From assembly GCA_965202735.1 (NCBI GenBank), contig OZ241844.1, forward strand, positions 3,906,001-3,970,000: DNA of 64,000 nt. The letters run 5' to 3'. Numbering within the stretch: position 1 is the stretch's first letter; every line of letters starts with the position of its first letter. The DNA comes from HK1 sp965202735. GTDB lineage: Bacteria > Pseudomonadota > Gammaproteobacteria > HK1. The notes below the pieces were generated by a model, which saw only the letters and a list, made by a program, of their open reading frames with translations, was not told where the DNA came from and ran no database searches. Made by a program: the position numbers and the translations under genes. This document shows positions 16,144 through 24,175 of the stretch, one piece after another.

Positions 16144-16327
16144 CGGACCGAGAGGCGCGCTGCGCGTCGGGTTCCGAAGTGGATGTTGCTCCAGCGGCGG
16201 CCTGTTCGTCGACAAGAGCGCCGAACATCTTCTCCACGGTCGGCGACAGGCCCACCCCGGTGACCCGCTTCACCGGAGCCTTTGGCTCGGCATCCGGCCC
16301 CTCGTCGCGTTTCTCCGGCACAGCCAT
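16133..16327 (-). CDS. Probable antitoxin to the PIN toxin
   Basis: A 64-residue, mostly charged protein (MAVPEKRDEGPDAEPK at the start, then GVGLSPTVEKMFGAL). It lies immediately upstream of, and overlapping, the PIN toxin gene. Size, order and overlap fit a type II antitoxin. No DNA-binding fold is evident; the VEKMFGALVDE stretch could be the toxin-binding helix. The assignment is from context. Confidence 0.5.
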   Translation of the reverse strand: MAVPEKRDEGPDAEPKAPVKRVTGVGLSPTVEKMFGALVDEQAAAGATSTSEPDAQRASRSGAA

Positions 16328-16383
16328 GGCTCTCTCCAACGGTCGGCGTACCGTGCCACAGGAGGCTTCGCTTGGCAATTCGT

Positions 16384-16572
16384 TCACGCTGGGCCTTCGG
16401 CCATCGTCTCACGCATCACCTCATGCGCCTCGGTAACGAACTCGTCGAGGTCGTTCTCGCGCCTGGCGTCGAGCAATTGTTCCCGGTTCTGCGTGGCCAG
16501 CATATAGGCCATCCGCTAGGCCGCCTCGATGAGCGCAAGGTGACCCGGCGACAGCGCCGCCGGCGTCTCGCC
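16384..16572 (-). pseudogene. Broken small gene truncated by palindromic element
   Basis: In one frame this reads PAALSPGHLALIEAA, a TAG stop, then RMAYMLATQNREQLLDARR and DLDEFVTEAHEVMRETMAEG before TGA at 16384. The phase and composition are protein-like, but the gene is interrupted by the nonsense codon. Its upstream end abuts the ~120-bp palindromic element at 16573-16693. An internal ATG two codons after the TAG could still give a ~43-residue peptide. It precedes the antitoxin and toxin on the same strand. Family not recognised. Confidence 0.45.
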
Positions 16573-16693
16573 AGCCATTCCCGCCAGGCGGGAACAGGCC
16601 CCTGCAATCCCCTCGACTCGACACCCTGAAGGTCGAAATCACACCAGAATTCCACCACGATACGGCTTCTCCCGGGCGCTGGCGGGAATGGCT
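16573..16693. repeat. Palindrome-ended element, copy A
   Basis: A 121-bp element with 13-bp ends AGCCATTCCCGCC and GGCGGGAATGGCT. The interior shares CAGAATTCCACCA and GGTCGAAATC with the other copies. Copies B and C (30284-30534) and D (58669-58789) are in the opposite orientation, and E (61274-61394) is in the same orientation. It has no coding capacity. Confidence 0.85.
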
Positions 16694-16899
16694 GTCGTCT
16701 GTCGGCACGTCGTGCCCGCGGAGCGGGAATGTGGTATATCTTGCCCGCATCGGCCCTTGCCGGGGCGCGGGCCATCGCCCCCGCGACGGTCCCCGGACGG
16801 AACAGGCGGTTCCTCATGACGCAGACGGTCATCGAGCGCGCACCCTGCCACACCGTCCCGGGCGGTGCGGCCCCGGCCCGCGGGGCATGGCTCTACCTA

Positions 16900-16913
16900 C
16901 CCCCCCCCCCCCC
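16900..16913. repeat. Homopolymeric tract of 14 C upstream of RTX gene
   Basis: Fourteen consecutive C residues lie 232 bp upstream of the RTX start codon, within a 450-bp non-coding stretch (16694-17145) in which no gene is seen. Such tracts slip readily and, if in the promoter or leader, could vary RTX expression. Confidence 0.6.
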
Positions 16914-17145
16914 GAGACTCCGGGCGTGGGGCTGAGCCGCCGGGCATCGCGCCGAGCACACCCCCGCGCCTGAAGCGCGTCCCGACCTCCGGGCGCTGTC
17001 CGCACCCCCCCACGGCCCCTGCCGCGGCCTGCCCGAGGCCGTGGCGCCATCTTCCATCCGCACCCCCGCCCGGCCGGCCCCGGCGCGCGCCCTCATCGGT
17101 CGATGAGCGCCGCCGGGCGGCGGGCTTCACCCAGGAGACGACCCC

Positions 17146-20106
17146 ATGACGCAGGACCTCTCCCGCACCGGCGGCCATGACGACGACACGCTGCATGGCG
17201 GCGACGGCAACGACACCCTCGACGGCGGTCTCGGCAACGACACCCTCACCGGCGGCGCCGGGGGCGACACCCTGTACGGCGGTGACGGCAACGACACCCT
17301 TGACGGCGGCGAGGACGCCGACCGGCTGTTCGGCGGGCGGGGCGACGACACCCTGACGGGCGGGCGGGGCGGCGACACGCTGTGGGGGGGTCTCGGCGCC
17401 GACACCTTCGCGTTCGCGGTCGGGGACGGACACGACAAGATTGTCGACTTCGAGGACGGCGACCGCATCGAGATGACCGGGGTGGCCGGTGGGTTCGAGG
17501 GGCTGGTCATCGAGCAGGACGGGGCCGATGCCGTCATCCGCTACGGCGAGGGCGACACCATCCGGCTGTCGGGGGTGTCGGCGGCGGCGCTGGGCAAGGA
17601 CCGCTTCGAGTTTCTTCCCGCCGAGGGGGACCCGCAGGGGGGTGACGAGGACGACGACACTCCGAACGGTGACGGGGGCGGCGGCGAGGACGAGGGCGAC
17701 GGAGAAGGCGAAGGCCCCGTCCTGGCGCAGGTGACCCGGACGGAAGGCGAGGAAGGCGACGGGGCCGGCGCCGCCGCGCAGAAGGCCGCCGGGGTGACGC
17801 GGAAGGGCGGCAAGGGCGACGACACCCTCGACGGCGGGGACGGCGACGATACCCTGAAGGGCCGCGGGGGCGCCGACACGCTGAACGGCGGCAAGGACAA
17901 CGACCTCCTGAAAGGCGGCAATGGCGCCGACACCCTGAACGGCGGGCGGGGCGACGACACGCTCAGGGGCGGGCGGGGCGCCGACACCTTCGTGTTCCGG
18001 GCCGGAGACGGCCACGACACCATTGCCGATTTCGAGGACGGCGACACGATTCGCCTCGACGGGGTGACCGGGGGGTTCGCGGGGCTGGTCATCGAGCAGG
18101 ACGGGGCCGATGCCGTCGTCCGCTATGGCGACAGGGGCGACACCATTCGGCTGAAGGGCGTGTCGGCGGACTCCCTGGACGAAGACGACTTCACGCTGCC
18201 GGCCGGCTCCGGAGGCGGCGACAAGGTCACGTCCGGCACCGGCGAGCCGGCGAATCCGCCGCCCCTCGTGTACGGCGCCGGCCAGCCCGCGAATCCGCCG
18301 CCCGGCGCGGCGCAGACCCAGACGTCCGGCACGGGCGGGACCGGGAACCCACCGACCGGCGCACCGCAGACCCAAACGACCGGCGCGGGCGGCGAGACCA
18401 CGGACCCGCCGGCGCCCGAAGGCGTCACTCGGCATGTCAGCTATGACGGCGAAGGCGTCTTGTACAAAGGTGTGTTGTTCGACGCTCACCTCGGCGGCGG
18501 CGAGGGCGACGACACGCTGCACGGCGGCGACCGCAACGACCGGCTGGAGGGCCACGGCGGCGACGACACGCTCTACGGCGGCAAGGGCGACGACCGGCTG
18601 GAGGGCCACGGCGGCATCGACACCCTCCACGGCGGCGACGGCAACGACACGCTGGAGGGCGGCGACGGCGACGACGAACTCTACGGCGGCAATTACTGGA
18701 ACGGAGGGGGCAGCGGCAGCGGCGACGACACCCTGCGGGGCGGCACGGGCAACGACACGCTGAAGGGCGGCGACGGCGACGACACCCTGACGGGCGGCAC
18801 GGGCGCCGACACCTTCGTGTTCAGCCCCGGGGACGGTCAGGACACCATCACCGACTTCGGGGACGGCGACACGATTCGCATCGAACGGGTGAGCCACGGG
18901 TTCGCGGGGCTGGACATCGAGCAGGACGGCGCCGACGCCGTCATCCGCTACGGCAAGGGCGACAGCATCCGGCTGACGGGCGTGTCGGCGGACTCCCTGA
19001 GCAATGGCGACTTCGCGTTTCCCGACGCCGATGCCACGCTGGAGGGCGGCGACGGCAATGACCGCCTCTACGGCGGCGAGGGCGACGATGTCATCCGGGG
19101 CGGCAAGGGCAATGACCGCCTCGACGGCAGGGGCGGCGACGATGTCCTGAATGGCGGCGAGGGCGACGACTACCTCCGCGGCGGCTGGGGCGACGACAAG
19201 CTCTACGGCGGCAAGGGCGACGACACCCTCTACGGCGGCTGGGGCAAAGACACCCTCGACGGCGGCGAGGGCGACGACACTCTCCACGGCCACGGCGGCC
19301 ACGACAGCCTCGACGGCTACGGCGGCACCGACACCCTGTGGGGCGGCGAGGGCGACGACTACCTCAACGGCGGCTACGGCGACGACACGCTCCACGGCGG
19401 CGAGGGCGGCGACTACCTCTACGGCGACAACAGCAGTGGCCTGCTTGAGGTCGGCGGTGACGACACGCTGTACGGCGGCGACGGCGACGACTACCTCTAC
19501 GGCCAGGCCGGCAACGACACCCTCCATGGCGGCAACGGCACAGACAGACTCTACGGCGACGGCGCCTGGGCCAGCGATGGCTACGGAGACGGCGGCGACG
19601 ATACCCTGTACGGCGACGGCGGCAACGACAAGCTCTATGGCGACTTCTACTGGGGCGGGAAAAACAACGGCGGCAACGACATCCTCGACGGCGGCAAGGG
19701 CGACGACGAACTCTACGGCGACTCCTTCAATAGCAAAGGCAAGGGCGGCAACGACGTCCTCCACGGCGGCGAGGGCGACGACACCCTCTACGGTGACTCC
19801 TTCAGTGGCAAAGGCAAGGGCGGAGACGACACCCTCGAGGGCGGCAGGGGCAATGACGACCTCTGGGGCGGCGGCGGCGCCGACCGGTTCGTGTTCGACC
19901 GGGAGTCCGACACCGACACCATCCACGACTTCGAGGACGGGAAGGACATCCTCGTCATCAAGGGCGGCCTGAAGCTCTCCGACCTCGACATCAAGCAGCG
20001 CGGCGGCGACGCCGTGATCAGCGGTCCTTCCGATACCTTCTCGATCGTGATCGCGGACTTCGATGCCTCGCTGCTGACCGCGGACGACTTCGACTTCATC
20101 GCCTGA
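17146..20106 (+). CDS. RTX calcium-binding repeat protein, probable type I secretion substrate
   Basis: A 986-residue, glycine/aspartate-rich protein made of dozens of GGxGxDxLx nonapeptides in several blocks. Blocks 1-3 each end in a serralysin-like segment (GADTFVFxxGDGxDTIxDFEDGDxIRL) at about residues 85-145, 283-350 and 560-625. A proline/threonine-rich linker of ~70 residues (EPANPPP, NPPTGAPQTQT) lies around 360-430. A long uninterrupted RTX array follows from 630. The C-terminal ~80 residues carry the secretion-signal-like module ending DDFDFIA. No N-terminal signal peptide or enzymatic domain is visible. The ATG is well placed, nine bases after AGGAG. No type I exporter genes are in the window. 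Its C-terminus is nearly duplicated in the RTX gene at the right edge. Confidence 0.93.
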   Translation: MTQDLSRTGGHDDDTLHGGDGNDTLDGGLGNDTLTGGAGGDTLYGGDGNDTLDGGEDADRLFGGRGDDTLTGGRGGDTLWGGLGADTFAFAVGDGHDKIVDFEDGDRIEMTGVAGGFEGLVIEQDGADAVIRYGEGDTIRLSGVSAAALGKDRFEFLPAEGDPQGGDEDDDTPNGDGGGGEDEGDGEGEGPVLAQVTRTEGEEGDGAGAAAQKAAGVTRKGGKGDDTLDGGDGDDTLKGRGGADTLNGGKDNDLLKGGNGADTLNGGRGDDTLRGGRGADTFVFRAGDGHDTIADFEDGDTIRLDGVTGGFAGLVIEQDGADAVVRYGDRGDTIRLKGVSADSLDEDDFTLPAGSGGGDKVTSGTGEPANPPPLVYGAGQPANPPPGAAQTQTSGTGGTGNPPTGAPQTQTTGAGGETTDPPAPEGVTRHVSYDGEGVLYKGVLFDAHLGGGEGDDTLHGGDRNDRLEGHGGDDTLYGGKGDDRLEGHGGIDTLHGGDGNDTLEGGDGDDELYGGNYWNGGGSGSGDDTLRGGTGNDTLKGGDGDDTLTGGTGADTFVFSPGDGQDTITDFGDGDTIRIERVSHGFAGLDIEQDGADAVIRYGKGDSIRLTGVSADSLSNGDFAFPDADATLEGGDGNDRLYGGEGDDVIRGGKGNDRLDGRGGDDVLNGGEGDDYLRGGWGDDKLYGGKGDDTLYGGWGKDTLDGGEGDDTLHGHGGHDSLDGYGGTDTLWGGEGDDYLNGGYGDDTLHGGEGGDYLYGDNSSGLLEVGGDDTLYGGDGDDYLYGQAGNDTLHGGNGTDRLYGDGAWASDGYGDGGDDTLYGDGGNDKLYGDFYWGGKNNGGNDILDGGKGDDELYGDSFNSKGKGGNDVLHGGEGDDTLYGDSFSGKGKGGDDTLEGGRGNDDLWGGGGADRFVFDRESDTDTIHDFEDGKDILVIKGGLKLSDLDIKQRGGDAVISGPSDTFSIVIADFDASLLTADDFDFIA

Positions 20107-20240
20107 CCGGCCGGCGCGCCGGTCCGACCCCCCGGCGCTGACGACGGAGCGGGGGGTCCGGTGTGCCGGCCATCGGCCCGGAGGACCTGCCGGAGTGCGC
20201 GGGCGGCGTGTCCGCCACCCGGCCGGCCCGCGGCGGCGAG
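20030..20240 (+). repeat. RTX 3' end plus downstream flank, duplicated at 63640-63850
   Basis: The last RTX codons and about 130 bp beyond them recur in inverted orientation at the right end of the window. The shared part includes GTGTGCCGGCCATCGGCCC and CTGCCGGAGTGCGCGG. The similarity continues past the stop codons, so the unit duplicated was larger than the coding sequence. Confidence 0.8.
20107..20160 (+). terminator. Stem-loops after the RTX gene
   Basis: The palindrome CCGGCGCGCCGG is followed by a hairpin whose GACCCCCC arm pairs with GGGGGGTC across a 17-nt loop. There is no U-tract, so it would be a GC-rich or processing-type 3' end. The equivalent hairpin after the second RTX gene has different arm bases that still pair. 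Confidence 0.5.
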
Positions 20241-20335
20241 CCTCTCCGCCGCGGGCCTCGCTCCCGTCGCGTCCCGGGACCTCCTCCCGGGCGGGAGTGC
20301 GGTCCCGCGCAGCCTTTTGATACGCCGCTCCGGCG

Positions 20336-21253
20336 CTACCTCAGTCGAGCGCCGGCGCCGAGACCCGCCTCCTCCGCCCATTGCGCCGCCGGCACCTTCC
20401 GGCCGCCTTCCGGCCGCACGCGCCTGACGAGAATCTGACCGTCGGCGGTCGCCACCTGCACGCCGTCTTCACCGACGCGGGTGATCTCCCCGGGCTGGAC
20501 GCTCTTCGCTTCGCCGACCTTCGCGCTGTCGAAGACAGCCACCCTGACGCCCTCGAAGGTGGTCCAGGCGCCCGGTGCGGGGTTGCAGCCCCGGATCAGG
20601 TTCCAGGTGGTCTGCGTGGGCATGTGCCAGTTGATGCGCACCAGGTCGCCCCGGCACCAGCCTTCGTAGGTCGCCCGCGAGTGGTCCTGCGCGATCTTCG
20701 GCGCCTTGCCGTCGCGCACCCGGTCCACGCTCTCGATCATGGCCGCGACCCCGAGGGGAAAGAGCTTGTCGAAGTAGAGGCTCCCGAGGGTGTCGTCGTC
20801 CGTGATCTCGACCTCCTTCTGCATCAGGATCGGTCCCTCGTCGAGGCCGTTGTCCGGCCAGAAGACGGAGAGCCCGGTCCTCGTCTCGCCCCAGATGACG
20901 GGCCAGTTGATGGAGCTGCCGCCGCGGTGGCGCGGCAGCAGCGAGGGGTGGTACTGGATCGAGCCGTGGGTGGGGACGTTCAGCACCTCCTCGGGGACGA
21001 ACGCGGTGACGTAGGCCATCACGCAGAGGTCCGGGCGAAGGGACGCCATCTGCCCGGCGGCTTCGGCTCCGCGCCAGGACCGGGGCTGGAAGACGGGCAG
21101 TCCCCGCTCGGTCGCGCACTGCCTGATCGGATCGAGGGGCCGGCCTTCCCGGTCCGGCGCGCAGTACACGCCCACGATGTCCTCGCCCCGATCGAGCAGC
21201 GCCTCCAGAACGCTCTTCCCGAATGCCTGCTGTCCGTGCACGATGATTCTCAT
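20336..21253 (-). CDS. Formyltransferase-fold protein resembling 10-formyl-THF hydrolase domain
   Basis: A 305-residue protein with the N-terminal formyl_trans_N fold. Catalytic residues lie in YHPSLLPRHRGGSS (His near 102) and GLDEGPILMQ (Asp near 137). The C-terminal half has the companion domain with ATYEGWCRGDLVRINWHMP and PGAWTTFEG. This layout and the NW...WPDNGLDEG block match the hydrolase half of 10-formyltetrahydrofolate dehydrogenase (ALDH1L1) better than methionyl-tRNA formyltransferase. It is stand-alone; the aldehyde dehydrogenase half is absent. The expected reaction is release of formate from 10-formyl-THF, or formyl transfer to an unknown acceptor. It is transcribed divergently from glyA across 229 bp, which supports a one-carbon role. 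Confidence 0.8.
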   Translation of the reverse strand: MRIIVHGQQAFGKSVLEALLDRGEDIVGVYCAPDREGRPLDPIRQCATERGLPVFQPRSWRGAEAAGQMASLRPDLCVMAYVTAFVPEEVLNVPTHGSIQYHPSLLPRHRGGSSINWPVIWGETRTGLSVFWPDNGLDEGPILMQKEVEITDDDTLGSLYFDKLFPLGVAAMIESVDRVRDGKAPKIAQDHSRATYEGWCRGDLVRINWHMPTQTTWNLIRGCNPAPGAWTTFEGVRVAVFDSAKVGEAKSVQPGEITRVGEDGVQVATADGQILVRRVRPEGGRKVPAAQWAEEAGLGAGARLR

Positions 21254-21482
21254 GACTGATTCGACTCCTGTCGTCGCAGCCGGCGACCGCGACCCTTGAA
21301 TGGTCCCGCGCCCGAGGCGGGCGGGCTGGACAACGGCTGCGGGTGCTCCGCAAGATCATACCCTTGGCCGGGCGCGCCCGGCCAAGGCGGCGGGCCGGGC
21401 GGCGGGCCGGGGCCCCCGGGCCGGCCTCCGCAACCGGCAGCTTCAGGGACGAACCTCACCGTACCCCATCGGAGACAGCGAC

Positions 21483-22802
21483 ATGAGCTTCCACGATTCG
21501 ACCCACCTCGATGCATTCTTCGGCGCCGCTCTGGCGGAGACCGATCACGCGCTTGCGCAGAGCATCCAGGACGAGCTGCATCGCCAGCGGAACCGGATCG
21601 AGCTGATCGCGTCGGAGAACATCGTCTCCCGCGCGGTCCTGGAAGCCCAGGGCTCGGTGCTCACCAACAAGTATGCCGAGGGCTATCCGTCCCGGAGGTA
21701 CTACGGCGGCTGCGAGTACGTCGACGTGGCCGAGAGCCTCGCCATCGCCCGCGCCCGGGAGCTCTTCGGCTGCGCATTCGCGAACGTGCAGCCGCACTCC
21801 GGGGCGCAGGCCAACCAGTGCGTGATGCTCGCGCTGCTGAAGCCCGGCGACACCATCCTCGGCATGTCGCTCGCCGCCGGCGGGCACCTGACCCACGGCG
21901 CGGCGCCCAACCTCTCCGGCAGGTGGTTCGACGCGGTGCAGTACGGGGTGCGGCGCGAGGACGGCCGGATCGACTTCGACGAGGTCGAGGCGCTGGCCCG
22001 CGAGCACCGGCCCCGGCTCATCATCGCCGGCGGCTCCGCCTATCCCCGGACCATCGACTTCGAACGCTTCCGCGCCATCGCCGACGAGGTCGGCGCCTGC
22101 CTCCACGTGGACATGGCGCACTTCGCCGGTCTCGTGGCCGCGGGCGTCCACCCGAGCCCGCTGCCGCACGCGCACGTCGTCACCACCACCACCCACAAGA
22201 CCCTGCGCGGCCCCAGGGGCGGCATGATCCTGAGCAACGACGAAGCGCTGGGAAGGAAGATCAACTCCGCCGCCTTCCCGGGGCTTCAGGGTGGTCCGCT
22301 GATGCACGTCATCGCCGGCAAGGCCGCCGCCTTCGGCGAAGCGCTGAAGCCGGAGTTCAGGGAGTATGCGCAGCGGGTCGTCGACAACGCCCGGACGCTG
22401 GCCGGCACCCTGCTGGAGCACGGCTTCGGCATCGTGTCCGGGGGCACCGACACCCACCTCATGCTGGTGGACCTGCGTCCCAGGGGCCTCACCGGCAAGG
22501 CGGCGGAGGAGAGCCTTGACCGGGCCGGCATCACCTGCAACAAGAACGGCGTCCCCTTCGACGAGCAGAAGCCCACCATCACCTCCGGCATCCGTCTCGG
22601 CAGCCCCGCGGCCACCACCCGGGGGTTCGGCGCCGCGGAGTTCAGGGAGGTCGGCGAGCTGATCGCCGGGGTGCTCGGCGCACTGGCCGAGCACCCGGAC
22701 GACAACTCCGCGGCGGAGTCCGAGGCGCTCCGCCGGGCGGAGGCGCTCTGCCGCCGCTTCCCCATCTACCCGGGGGTGGTCGTCCGCGAGCAGGCGGCCT
22801 GA
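21483..22802 (+). CDS. glyA: Serine hydroxymethyltransferase
   Basis: A 439-residue PLP enzyme interconverting serine and glycine with methylene-THF. The PLP lysine is in TTTTHKTLRGPRGG (Lys239). Other family blocks are YAEGYPSRRYYGGCEYVD, PHSGAQAN and HVDMAHFAGLVAAG. It is cytoplasmic and full length. The ATG follows GGAGACAGCGAC, a reasonable ribosome site. It is isolated in orientation: its neighbour on the left is the divergent formyl-THF hydrolase, and on the right frc converges on it with a 29-bp gap. In a cell with formate dehydrogenase and an MtkAB-like ligase it could serve the serine cycle as well as normal C1 supply. Confidence 0.96.
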   Translation: MSFHDSTHLDAFFGAALAETDHALAQSIQDELHRQRNRIELIASENIVSRAVLEAQGSVLTNKYAEGYPSRRYYGGCEYVDVAESLAIARARELFGCAFANVQPHSGAQANQCVMLALLKPGDTILGMSLAAGGHLTHGAAPNLSGRWFDAVQYGVRREDGRIDFDEVEALAREHRPRLIIAGGSAYPRTIDFERFRAIADEVGACLHVDMAHFAGLVAAGVHPSPLPHAHVVTTTTHKTLRGPRGGMILSNDEALGRKINSAAFPGLQGGPLMHVIAGKAAAFGEALKPEFREYAQRVVDNARTLAGTLLEHGFGIVSGGTDTHLMLVDLRPRGLTGKAAEESLDRAGITCNKNGVPFDEQKPTITSGIRLGSPAATTRGFGAAEFREVGELIAGVLGALAEHPDDNSAAESEALRRAEALCRRFPIYPGVVVREQAA

Positions 22803-22831
22803 CCTGCGAAGGCGAATGCCGGGGCAGCGGC

Positions 22832-24118
22832 TCAGGCTCGGGCCGCCGCCTGCCGCTCGACGTCCTCGCTGCCGATGGCGCCTTCGCGCCGCGCCGCGTC
22901 GACCTCGTCGCCGGAGTAGCCGAGCACTTCGCGCATGATCTCGGAGGTGTGCTCGCCGAGCAGCGGTGAACGCTGAACATCGGACGGAGAATCCGAGAGC
23001 TTGACGGGGTTGCCGACCGTGAGGTAGGCGCCGCGGGTGGGATGGTCCACCTCGACCACCGTGCCGGTTGCCCGCAGAGACGGCTCCTCGGCCAGCTCCT
23101 TCATCGAGAGGATCGGCCCGCACGGCACGTTGAGCGGGTTGAGGATCTCCATGATCTCGAACTTGTCCTTCGTCATCGTCCACTTCTCGATCTCGTCGAA
23201 CATCCGATCGAGCCTGGGCAGACGCGCTTCCGGCGTACTCCACTCCGGGTCCTCGAGCCAGTCCTCGCGTCCGATGGCCTTCGCGAGCGCCGGGAACGCG
23301 GCGGCCTGGGTGATGACGTAGATGTAGGCGTTCGGATCGGTCTCCCAGCCCTTCGTCTTCACCACCCAGCCGGGCTGTCCGCCGCCCGAGGCGTTCCCGG
23401 AGCGCGGCGCGGCTTCACCGAACGTGCCGTTCGGGTACTGGGGATACTCCCGGAGAGGGCCGTGGGCGAGGCGCTGCTGGTCCCGCATCTTCACCCGGCA
23501 CAGGTTGAGCACCCCGTCCTGCATCGCGCACTCGACGCGCTGGCCGCGCCCGCTCCGCTCGCGGTGGAAGAGCGCGGTGACGATCCCGAGCGCGAGGTGG
23601 AGCCCGGTGCCGGAGTCGCCGATCTGGGCGCCGGTCACCAGCGGCGGGCCGTCGTCGAATCCGGTGGTGCTGGCCGAGCCCCCGGTGCACTGGGCCACGT
23701 TCTCGTACACCTTGCAGTCCTGGTAGGGACCGGGCCCGAAGCCCTTGACCGACGCATAGATGATCCGGGGGTTGATCTCCCGGATGCGCTCCCACGAAAA
23801 CCCCATGCGGTCGAGCGCGCCGGGGGCGAAGTTCTCCACCAGCACGTCGCACTCCTCGACGAGGCGCCGGAAGATCGCCTTGCCGCGCCCGGTCTTGGTG
23901 TCGAGCGTGATGCTGCGCTTGTTGTGGTTCAGCATCGTGAAGTAGAGGCTGTCCACTCCGGGGAGGTCCCGGAGCTGGCCGCGGGTCGCGTCGCCGACGC
24001 CCGGGCGCTCGACCTTGAGCACGTCGGCGCCGAACCAGGCGAGAAGCTGCGTGCAGGTGGGTCCCGACTGCACGTGCGTCATGTCCAGGATGCGCACGCC
24101 CTCGAGTGCCTTGCCCAT
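22832..24118 (-). CDS. frc: Formyl-CoA:oxalate CoA-transferase
   Basis: A 428-residue class III (CaiB/BaiF) CoA-transferase, the same length as Oxalobacter FRC and alike along its whole length. Shared blocks include DSLYFTM, NKRSI, KVYENVAQC and GGQPGW. The covalent catalytic Asp lies in GAQIGDSGTG (Asp168). The glycine loop SGGGQPGW and the C-terminal PLLGEHT are present. The enzyme moves CoA from formyl-CoA (or succinate-CoA in relatives) to oxalate, making oxalyl-CoA. It is cytoplasmic. It is the last gene of the gntR-ThDP enzyme-frc unit, 57 bp downstream of the ThDP enzyme gene, which fits oxalate breakdown. Confidence in the subfamily is high because the similarity to FRC extends through loops that vary in other class III transferases. 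Confidence 0.92.
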   Translation of the reverse strand: MGKALEGVRILDMTHVQSGPTCTQLLAWFGADVLKVERPGVGDATRGQLRDLPGVDSLYFTMLNHNKRSITLDTKTGRGKAIFRRLVEECDVLVENFAPGALDRMGFSWERIREINPRIIYASVKGFGPGPYQDCKVYENVAQCTGGSASTTGFDDGPPLVTGAQIGDSGTGLHLALGIVTALFHRERSGRGQRVECAMQDGVLNLCRVKMRDQQRLAHGPLREYPQYPNGTFGEAAPRSGNASGGGQPGWVVKTKGWETDPNAYIYVITQAAAFPALAKAIGREDWLEDPEWSTPEARLPRLDRMFDEIEKWTMTKDKFEIMEILNPLNVPCGPILSMKELAEEPSLRATGTVVEVDHPTRGAYLTVGNPVKLSDSPSDVQRSPLLGEHTSEIMREVLGYSGDEVDAARREGAIGSEDVERQAAARA

Positions 24119-24175
24119 GGAATGCTCCCCTTCTTCGTCTTCGGTGTCCCGGCCCGGCGCCAGCCGCGCCGGCCG

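Noticed and set aside
16731..16745. GGTATA half-site upstream of the RTX gene as a fourth GntR operator
   Set aside because: Only one arm matches; the other (TGCCCG) does not resemble TATACC.
16897..19926. A very long open frame on the minus strand opposite the RTX gene
   Set aside because: It is the mirror of the repetitive RTX codons, has repetitive VVALAAVE-like composition and no start site. GC-rich codon bias keeps antisense frames open throughout this window.
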